In this document: in pieces, positions 56,231 through 64,000 of the stretch | Layout of the letters: each line of letters begins with the position of its first letter | Numbering within the stretch: position 1 is the first letter of the stretch | From: Hawksworthiomyces lignivorus | Taxonomy: Eukaryota > Ascomycota > Sordariomycetes > Ophiostomatales > Ophiostomataceae | Assembly: GCA_002917075.1 (NCBI GenBank) | Contig: NTMA01000116.1 | Span: 57,705-121,704 of the forward strand | Direction: 5' to 3' | Length of the DNA: 64,000 nt | The notes under the pieces: generated by a model | Database searches by the model: none | Told to the model about the DNA's origin: nothing | What the model saw: only the letters and a program-made list of their open reading frames with translations | Translations under genes and position numbers: made by a program

Positions 56231-58008
56231 TCCGCTGTTCTCTCTTTTCTCGCCTCACTCGTTTCCCTCGGTTCCCAGCAACCTTTCCAATTAATCTCGT
56301 ATTGCTGTTCCACTCAGTGCTGTGCGATCTCCCTTGTCCTGTTTACTGTTGGTTCTATTCTGAACTGTCTATTCTGTACTCCTCGGTTCTGATTTCTAGT
56401 GTCTGTTTACTGTTCCGTTTTCCCAATTCAATCACGCAAATATACGCTATCCCTCCTATGCACATCTCCATATTTCCCGCCTGAATCAAGCCCTTTCTTG
56501 ACCGCGCCGTCTACACAAGTTTTCCTCTTTTGGCAACTGAGCCCCCCCAACCTGACGATTCTGGCCCTTCGCCGAACGACAACCGCGTCGTCCGTTGCAG
56601 CCGTACTAGCCAAGGACGTGGCAGGCCAAGTCAACAAGCGAACCAGGCCAACATCAAACAAGTGGCCAGGCCAGGGCCAGCCAGCAACGCCAAATTGGGC
56701 GGCCCCAGCAATTAGCGGATCATTTAGCAGCAAGGGCTGTCCCTCACTCGCGAAGCAGCCTTTTTTTTTTCGAAAATTTTATTATTACTATTATTTTCAT
56801 AAACAAAACGCATGTCGCTCATAAAAACAAAATCTCCTATTGTCTTTTTTGTCCTTCTTCTCATTCGACGGCCCGCGATCTGCCTGCGGGTGAGCAAAGG
56901 ATTTTGGCCTTGAACAAGAGCTAGACAACAGAAGTGGCATATGAAATAAGCAAAAAGAAAAAACATTGATAAAGGGCACCTTGATCTACAAAGACGGCAT
57001 GTGATTGAGAGACCGAGAGCAGCCAAGAAAGCAGCAAAAATACCCAGACAGATCTGGTAGACAGATTTCCCCTTTGTCGTTCAGTTAAAACGCCTTGACT
57101 GCTTCGGCTGAATTACAAGTACAACACAATATCCAATTCCCTGCGCCCTTGAAATCTGCCCTGAAAGAGGCACACAGACTCTCTTAGGGTACGGTGGATG
57201 AGAATCCTCCTCGTCCTTGCCATTTTTTTTTGTGCCCTTTCGTTTTGACAGCACCTCTATCTTGCGCTGTTTTGCTTTCTCTCTCACATTTATTTCCTGC
57301 TTTTTGTTTACGGGGGCCCTGCAGCCACCCACCCCTCCTGCGAGCCGCGCCGCTTCTGCGACGTACAGAAGCGAACTCTTAGCTCCTGGCTCTGACTGGG
57401 CTTATTCCATAGCTTGGTATCCTAGAGCGGCAATCTCATATTTCTTAACCAACCGACACCCCTTACTTCCCCCCCGGGACACCTACAGCACACACTCACC
57501 ACCTGGCTGGGAGTCATCAACAACAACGTTTTAAAAGCGCCCTTCACTGGCAGCGATGCGATGAGCTCTGCTGTGTGAGGTTTAACATCTGACCATTCAC
57601 ACCCCAGCACACCTTTTTCTTTTCTTTTTTCCCTCGTTTCTCGCCCCTCTATTCCTTTCCTCTTCCGACTTTGCCTCGCTGTCTCGCTGTGTCCTCTGAG
57701 ATTTTGTCTCCAACATTGTCCTGCCTCAGAAGGAATCTTTTTGAAATTCCTGCGCCACGCTTTCCGCGCCCCCTCCTTCTCCAGACCATCTAGTATCTTA
57801 TCGGGCGAGATCTGGCATCATCCGCTGCTTGCCTGGCAGGCGAAGTCTTTCTACATTACTTCTTCTAAATACCACTGACTGGCTTGTACGCTAGCTCTCG
57901 TCTATGTCACACTCTTCCCACCAGCTTTATCAACCCTTTTGTTGTGCAACCAGACAAGCGGTCAAGAGGTCATGCGCTGCAATCTGGCCGCCCCAGGGTT
58001 TCTAGAAA

Positions 58009-59773
58009 ATGGCACCGCCAGACAGCTTGGATTACAGGGGGCCTGCCGGCGCCAATCTCGTCCACGACGTGCAGGCATGCGTCCCGCTGAGCAGGATCTT
58101 GTCCGAAGGGGACCTTCTCTACGTACTTACGCCGGCTGCCATACCAATAGAGCCGCCGACGCCCGGTAAGCCAGCATATGACCCCTTCGAACCCTTTGGA
58201 CGGGCGCTGGCCAAATACCATCCCTGGGTCCGTCACATCCCCTACATGGTCCGCGATGGCATCACCGACTACCATGCCAGTCATCTCGTATTAGCCAAGG
58301 CCGTTATATTTGTCATTACAGGCCCTCCTTGCGCCGGTCAACCCTCTCAAGTGACTCTCTCGCAAATTGCGGCGTCAATTGTCCAAGATCGTCCGCAAAT
58401 TGTGCTCACTTGCTGTAGTCTGCGCGATCTTGGTCCCGTTGACGGCTTGTTTCGCACGTTGGTTGAGATACCTGACTACTCGCGCGGCAATCTCGAGTCT
58501 GCCGCGGACCTTCTTTTCCGGCCTCGGCCGGCACACGACTTAGGACATCCACCAGGGCACCATTTGGCTCTCTCGGGGCGTCCCCGCTGGCTGGTCCAAG
58601 AATGGGACATTATGCGCGATATGCTGGCCATCTACGAGCTATGGCACCAGTGTTTACCAAATGATTTTCAAATCGATCGTACTAGTCTTCAACGTTTATT
58701 GAACCGGCCCGGCTATTCAAAACACTTCGTTGTGCGCGAGCCCTCCACGCAGGAACTTCTCGGATTTTGTGCAACTTACACCACATTTATCGATAACAGC
58801 GACTCGTCCTGGATTGGCTGTCTCGCTGTTCTCCTCGTGCAGCCGCGGTACAGCAGGCGTGGCATCGGAACGAGTTTGCACAACCACGCATTACGGCAGC
58901 TGACGGAGCACCGAGTATCGCGGCTGCAGCTCGGCAGCACATTTCCGCGCCTCCTCTACGGCGTCCCGGTCGGTCTGCCATCGGGAGATTGGTTCCGGCG
59001 GCGCGGGTGGCGGATCGACTCGTTCGATATTCCAGGGTGCGGGCAGGAAGCTTGCGATTGGGTGCTGGATTTCGACGACTGGCGCGCGGACGGCCTCTCG
59101 AGTGGAGGGCTCACATTTCGCAGGTGTGAGATCAACGAATTCGACCAAGTTCTGGAATTTGTTGCCCGCGAATCTGTCCGCAAGGACAATGTTGGCTGGT
59201 ATGACCAATACTATCAGCTAGCGGGCTCATTGGATATTCACGACATCGTTCTCGGGTTGGAAGGCACAGTGATCGTCGCCACGGCCCTTACCTACATCCC
59301 CAAATACGCATCTCGGGCATCCGAAGACCTGCCTTGGGCACGCATGATCTCAGACGATGTAGGCGGTGTAGCGTGCATATGCATTACCGGTTCGTATGCC
59401 CACGGTCACCTTCGTTCTCTTTTTCTTTTTTATGCACTCTTCTGTCCGATGCTAATCAGCTACTGCCGACAGACGATCATTTATCTACGGTGCATACGCG
59501 AGATTCAGTTATGATTCGTTTGCTTGACCACTGTGTGAAAAGCCTGCAGGACAAAGGCATGCACAAAATGTTCCTCGACGCCATCCGCGGTGGCTATGAA
59601 GGATTCCAGTCTATAGGTACGCCAAGTCTGCTCTATTTTCCCCTACACGCATCGATTCCAGTTTGATTCTGTGCGGGAGAGAACTGGCGCGCTAATCAAG
59701 CCATGGGTGGGGTGGTTGTGTAGGATTTCAAAAATGGGCCCGGTATAGAGACGTATGGCGCGAAGCGTTATGA
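58009..59773 (+). CDS. GH3 C-terminal-domain / tandem GNAT fusion lacking the GH3 barrel
   Basis: Three exons (58009-59389, 59473-59616, 59724-59773; donors GTTCGT and GTACGC, acceptors CGACAG and GTGTAG) give 524 residues. Residues ~15-180 resemble the C-terminal domain of fungal GH3 beta-N-acetylglucosaminidases that are fused to acetyltransferases: FGRALAKYHPWVRHIPYMV, AKAVIFVIT, IVLTCCSLRDLG, VEIPDYSRGNLESAADLLF. A first GNAT domain follows (~200-350) with the acetyl-CoA loop RRGIGT at ~283-288. A second, degenerate GNAT half (~365-524) ends FQKWARYRDVWREAL. The catalytic TIM barrel with its His/Asp loop is absent. An in-frame TAG lies two codons before the ATG, so the protein starts here or is joined to an unseen upstream exon. 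Function is not known; acetyl-CoA-dependent amino-sugar chemistry is a guess. Confidence 0.78.
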
Positions 59774-61208
59774 AGAGAGCCACACTGGTCAATCATGGTT
59801 GGCGCTTACCGGTTTCTCAATTTCCCTACTTTTACATTTGTCACATTCCTCTACACAGAGACGGACACCGAAGGGGGCTTTCAGCTGCTCCAAAGTCGCT
59901 CTGATCCCTGCTCAGCTGCTTGGTTCGACATAGGCCACAAACGCTGTGTCCCATTTCCCCGGCTGGGAAGACCGGCGACGGTCATCGAGACCAGCCTAAG
60001 CATATAGTAGCTAGGACGGCGGTAAAGGCTGCAGCAGCATTTGTACTTTGCCCCTCCCCGACTTGGAGAGCAGAGCATGTTTTCGTTACTGCCTAATTTT
60101 TGACACGTTTGTGTATTTCACAAAACCTCATTGTCTGCGAGGAGGAATGCCAGAGCGCAATTGTGTCCGGAAAAAGCCGTCTAAAGGCACCGCCACAAAA
60201 AATGATAGGTGTTCTGAACAGACAAAACGGGATAAGATTCAAAATCGAGCTGTCTACTTCACCGAGACAAAATATAAACCATACACAGTCAGGGAAATAA
60301 TCAGATCAGAAACAACCAAGATTACATACTGTGTCTAGCGCAACAGAAACGCGCGGTATCTGCTAGAGCGATTCCGTCGATTCTGTGACTAGGGGGATAT
60401 TAATTGGACCAAGAGAGCAGCCTGCAGGTATTTGATCTGCTAGATTGGTTTTGGGGTGCTAGACGGCATGGCGAACCGGACATTTATTGTACATGTACAT
60501 ATATACCAGATGGCAAGCAGGGTTTTGTTTATTGGGAACTTGAATCCATGTATATTTACTTGCATCCGCTACTGTGTGGAATGGATAGGGACTGAAACAG
60601 ATCTCGGATGCAAAAACGGGGCCAAAAGTGGTAAATGGGGAGCAAAGGAAACAAAAACACGGAAGAATAGAGAGGCAAATCAATGAAGAGCTGGAGTAAA
60701 AAAAAAAAAAAAAAACGGAGAGGGCGAAGCCATATGGCGCCCACACTCCTATTCAGCCCACAAGAGCGACTAGGGCAGAGCGGATAGTGACCGACGTTCG
60801 ATTGCATTCTGCATGCTGCATGCTGGCTACTGCACGCCTAGATACAGTTCACTGGCCTTCACCTTTTTTGGTCCTGGTCTTTGTCACCTCGTCACCGCTG
60901 ATTTCATCTACTTGCTTCTCGTCTGGTACTAGTTCCTTCTAGCTTGCCGGCTGTTGCATGCAGTCCCGCTTCTGTCGTTCCTCACGTTTCTCTTTCCTGG
61001 CACCTAGCCAAAGAATCCCGGCTTCCCTGTGAGAAGCCGACGCTATTTTCAAAGATGAGACCCATCCTCGTCATCTTCGGGTTGCCCTTCCTCAGCTCAC
61101 CGTCCACTTAGTCTCAGTCGTTTCCCCTCTTTTTCGTTTCACTAGCATTCTCATAATATTGCAGACGGTAGGCTTCATACTTCTGCTCCTCTTGCTCTGT
61201 AGACACGA

Positions 61209-61234
61209 TTTTTTTAAAAAAAAAAAAATTTTTT
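61209..61234. repeat. T7A13T6 palindrome
   Basis: Seven T, thirteen A, six T form a perfect A/T inverted repeat core, with a further A-run shortly after (61238-61242). It is a candidate easily melted or cruciform site. Confidence 0.7.
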
Positions 61235-61517
61235 CATAAAAAAGAGACGAGCTGGCCATAATTTGTTTCAGGCTGTAAGTAAGGGGTTTTCTCCATGAGC
61301 GCCTGTCTTCACCTGTCTTCACTGGCGGTGATCAGTTCGGGACCGTTTATAGAAAAAAAGGGGCGGGGGCCAAAAAACCGAATTTGAGAGAAAAATACCA
61401 AAACCCGGCGATATAAAAATGTTGGGGGCCGTTTTCCTTCAAATGTCTCGTCTCGCATTCCTGTCCCTCAGATATGGGAAAGGGTTCCCGTGCCCGCCAG
61501 CTTCTGAGCCAACCCGC

Positions 61518-61542
61518 GTCAGCCAGCCAGCCAGCCAGCCAG
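61518..61542. repeat. (CCAG)n tetranucleotide array
   Basis: About five to six CAGC/CCAG units in direct tandem within the terminal gene-poor block. Confidence 0.75.
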
Positions 61543-61887
61543 ATGCTAAATGAAATTCAACCGCAGAGCAGCTGGCCCTTTGCAGCAGCAGGGCCAAGGC
61601 ACGGCTCGGAAAATGCCTGGTCACGAAAACAGGTCACCTTTGCTTTTTAAAGCCGATCCTCGTCATTAATCACTATATAGGTGCTGTATTATAGGGCCAC
61701 TACGGAATGCTAGTCTGGCAAGCAGCTGGCGATGGTGTCAAAGAAGAGCGGCTTCCATTTCCCAGGATGTGCCCCTGTCTGTATTCGATTCTGCGGAGAA
61801 CAAACTTCATGATCTTTTGTTGGGAAGGGGCGGAGAGAGAAGCAGTGAGAAAGGCCTGACCATAGTCCTATGCAGGACCTCCTCGAG

Positions 61888-61927
61888 AACAACAAAAACA
61901 AAAACAAAAACAAAAAAAAAAAAACAA
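61888..61927. repeat. (AAAAAC)n hexanucleotide array ending in A-run
   Basis: ACAACAAAAACAAAAACAAA-type units are followed by a pure A-run. Simple-sequence repeat, no coding content. Confidence 0.75.
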
Positions 61928-62494
61928 GTACGTAAACAGATGGCGAAGCAGGACTATTAGGCCTGGGCCAGATCACCACAAAATGCAAAAACAAAGAAAC
62001 GCGAGGTGCTGTGGCCTACGTCGTACTGACGCGGCAGGATATTGCGATCACTGCGAAGCCTCAAACAACAATATATCGTGGCGATTGCATACATAACTGT
62101 TGCATGGTCGTACCTCTCCGAAGGAAGATTGAGATAAGTCGTCAGCGTATAGGCCCTCTTCGGAGCGCCCCGTTTGCCCATCCGGATGACTGTCTCCCTT
62201 TTCTTTGCTTTTTCTGCGTTTCCCATTATTTTAAATTTTATTTTGGGGCATCTCCATTTTCCCTCTTGGGGCTATTCCTCGTTCAGAGAGGCTCCAAACG
62301 AGTTTTGGCCCCCAAAATGCTTATTTTGCCCTGGCTATCCGAGCCCCTCCCTCTCCCGCCTGTTTGACACTAAAATGCGTTCTGGTACTCCGTTCGTGCT
62401 GCGGATACCGTACGTCGTACTTTTTTCCCTTCTGTTCGTCCAGTCCTCTCCGCTCTCTTCCGCTGGTCTCTGCTGCCAAGCTCCTTCTGTCGGG

Positions 62495-62542
62495 CCACCC
62501 TTCCCCCCTTCTCCCCCCCCCCTCCCTACCCCCCCCCCCCCT
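62495..62542 (-). repeat. C-run cluster, quadruplex-prone on the minus strand
   Basis: Runs of 3, 6, 10, 3 and about 13 C are separated by one to four bases. The minus strand therefore carries at least four long G tracts with short loops, the arrangement expected of a G-quadruplex. Confidence 0.65.
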
Positions 62543-64000
62543 GGTTTAGGTGATGCCAGATCCAGTAGTCTGTTCGTTGTGCGAGGCCGCACTTACATGC
62601 TCGTCCACACATCAGGCTTTGCGCGTATTCGTATTTCCCTTACTTCCTGGTCCCTGAACCGCTGCTGGCGTCTCCCTTTTCCCCTGTGCCCCTCTTCCCT
62701 CTGGCCACGCTTGTGTCCCAGGCCGGGTCGCATGGTTTTGTTTTGTTTTGGGGGGGGGGGTCTGTTGGCCTCTCTGTCCCCTCATCCGCCTTTCCCCCAC
62801 TCTGTTCCGACGGTGAGCGCTGGCCACTTATTTTCGTTTCTTTTTTGTCGCTGATGGCCCGACCCGCTGTTGCCTTGACCTTTCTTTTCTGGCCCTGATT
62901 GTTTTTGTTCTCCCCTATCGCTCGCGCGCTCGCGCATGTCTTACACCGCTTCCTTCTTTTTTGTCTTTCCTTTCTTCCCACCGATATGTACCCGTATCGT
63001 TCGACCACAAGGAAGACAGAGAGGGGGCGCGCCAGGACAAAAGAAGATTGTGGCACCCCTCCTCCTCTTCCTCTTTTCTCTTTCCCGCAGTTGGCTTGCT
63101 GCCTGCAGCTCGCTTTTCAACCGGGCGACCCTGGTCTTTTTTTTTTGCCTTTTCTTTTCTTTTTCTTTTAACTCTCGGTTTTCCTCTTTCACGTCATCTT
63201 GGCCGCGGGATAAAAAAAAAATAAGGACTTCCCATTTGACAGAAAAAAAAAAAAAGAAACAATACGCCAAAAAAGAAGACCGACGGATGAGCGGGGAAGA
63301 CTTAGGATGCATCTCCACAGAATGAGACCCAGACCAGGTACTTTTATTTCGCTTTCCAATCGCAGCGCACACGACATTGTCCTTTTTGTTTACGCCTCTG
63401 TCTTTTTTTTACTCTTCCCTTTTCTTTCATTCGTTTGTTTATCTTACCTGCATTGCGATATCAAGATCCAGTGCGTGTAAGTCGGACAATTCCATTCCGT
63501 GTCTGTTCGGATAGTTCCGATAAGGCAGATTGGTTGACACCGAGTTTGACCTCTAATCTTTTCTTTTTTTGAGCTGCGTCACACCGATTTGAGTTGCTCT
63601 TGAAAAGCCAAGCAACCAAATAGGACATGTCACTGCATCTGTCACAAATGCAACCGACACCGGGTGGCGTCTAAAAAATACGAGAGGAGAGAAAAAAGCG
63701 AGTGGGCGCTTATGATTTCTATTATCTGCCACCGGAATTTCAACGAAAAAAAAAGTAGAAAAACAAAAAAACTTTTGTGGTATAAAACCGATATCCCATA
63801 CAACCCCCCCCAAAAATGGTAAAAAAGAAAAAGAGAGCATAGAAAATAAACCAGGGGAGCCTCTCCTATGTCTCTAAAACAAACAACAAGAGACACTCGC
63901 ACAGAGAATGGTGCATCCCTCCCAGCACGTAGTTTTGTGAAAATAAAAATAAAACCCCCGCCCTGAAAGTCAAGCAAAACGGTGACTATCTATCGTCTGC

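Larger units (their letters stand above)
50226..58008. other. 7.8 kb gene-poor block
   Basis: This is the largest empty block. The left end is the CENP-I promoter and the right end the 5' region of the GH3-C/GNAT gene. I tested the longer open frames by eye: none shows the GC-third-position bias, motifs or length of the true genes. It holds a compound triplet microsatellite (53257-53350), a 19-base direct repeat (53779-53814), an 8-base tandem repeat (56191-56230), long CTT-type pyrimidine tracts (55910-56040, 57590-57720) and a locally GC-richer island (56530-56720) without a supported ATG. Non-coding RNAs or degraded elements are possible. Confidence 0.4.
59774..64000. other. 4.2 kb terminal gene-poor block
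   Basis: No supported coding region. It contains an A/T palindrome (61209-61234), a CCAG tetranucleotide array (about 61518-61542), an AAAAAC-type repeat (61888-61927), long C runs (62495-62542) and a G10 run (about 62750-62760), many T/A homopolymers (63130-63265) and pyrimidine-rich stretches (62180-62700, 62830-63180) like a fungal promoter/leader. It may be the upstream region of a gene to the right of the window. Confidence 0.4.

Noticed and set aside
56530..56724. GC-richer island with overlapping short frames on both strands
   Set aside because: The plus frame starts at TTG with no ATG, and neither frame continues through plausible splice sites into conserved sequence. It is mentioned only as part of the gene-poor block.
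62174..62854. Open frame of 226 codons in the terminal block
   Set aside because: Its composition follows C/T-rich tracts (Pro, Leu, Ser, Phe), it spans the C-run cluster, and it has no recognisable motif.
1..64000. CRISPR arrays, bacterial IS elements, rRNA genes and LTR retrotransposons
   Set aside because: No regularly spaced repeats of CRISPR type, no rRNA-like blocks, and no transposase, integrase or reverse-transcriptase motifs were seen in any frame.

Overview
The window reads as nuclear DNA of a filamentous ascomycete. Its genes are GC-rich with G/C-ending codons and are broken by short introns (roughly 50-390 bases) with GTRNGT-type donors and CTAAC/CTGAC-like branch sites. Every recognisable product is a fungal or pan-eukaryotic housekeeping protein: recyclin, an SFK1-type membrane protein, an eisosome protein, a CAF16-type ABC ATPase, CENP-I/Mis6 and others. 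There are no operons, ribosome binding sites, IS elements or CRISPR arrays. The Ala/Gly/Gln-rich, GC-biased proteins suggest a Sordariomycete. An Ophiostomatales/Sporothrix-like source is my guess and is not proven by the sequence.

Layout, left to right: the 3' part of a NACHT/NLR-type STAND gene cut by the window edge (1-1928); recyclin-1 (RCY1-like, +); CDK7/KIN28 kinase (-); SFK1/FRAG1/DRAM membrane protein (+); EIS1-like eisosome protein (-); TRM140/METTL-type tRNA m3C methyltransferase (-); COQ10 (+); a coiled-coil protein with a ubiquitin-like domain (-); a 5.7 kb gene-poor stretch; EMC2 (-), divergent from AP-3 delta (+); QTRT2 (-); an LCCL-domain membrane protein (+); an acyl-protein-thioesterase-like protein lacking its catalytic Ser (+); a short-chain dehydrogenase (+); CAF16 (-); CENP-I/Mis6 (-); a 7.8 kb gene-poor stretch; a GH3-C-domain/GNAT fusion lacking the GH3 barrel (+); and a final 4.2 kb without a recognisable gene.

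The genes do not form one pathway. Several touch membrane traffic and membrane organisation (RCY1, AP-3 delta, EMC2, EIS1, SFK1). Others serve tRNA modification (TRM140-like, QTRT2), transcription (CDK7, CAF16), the kinetochore (CENP-I) and the respiratory chain (COQ10). I rebuilt exon-intron structures by joining frames across GT..AG introns, and every multi-exon model sums to a whole number of codons. The main uncertainty is the 5' end of AP-3 delta, whose start codon appears to be split by an intron.

The most interesting points are the solo GH3-C/GNAT fusion, the apparent pseudo-hydrolase, an N-terminally extended CDK7 with a ten-histidine run, ultra-short first coding exons (2, 5 and 14 bases), and three long gene-poor blocks rich in homopolymers, microsatellites and G-runs.
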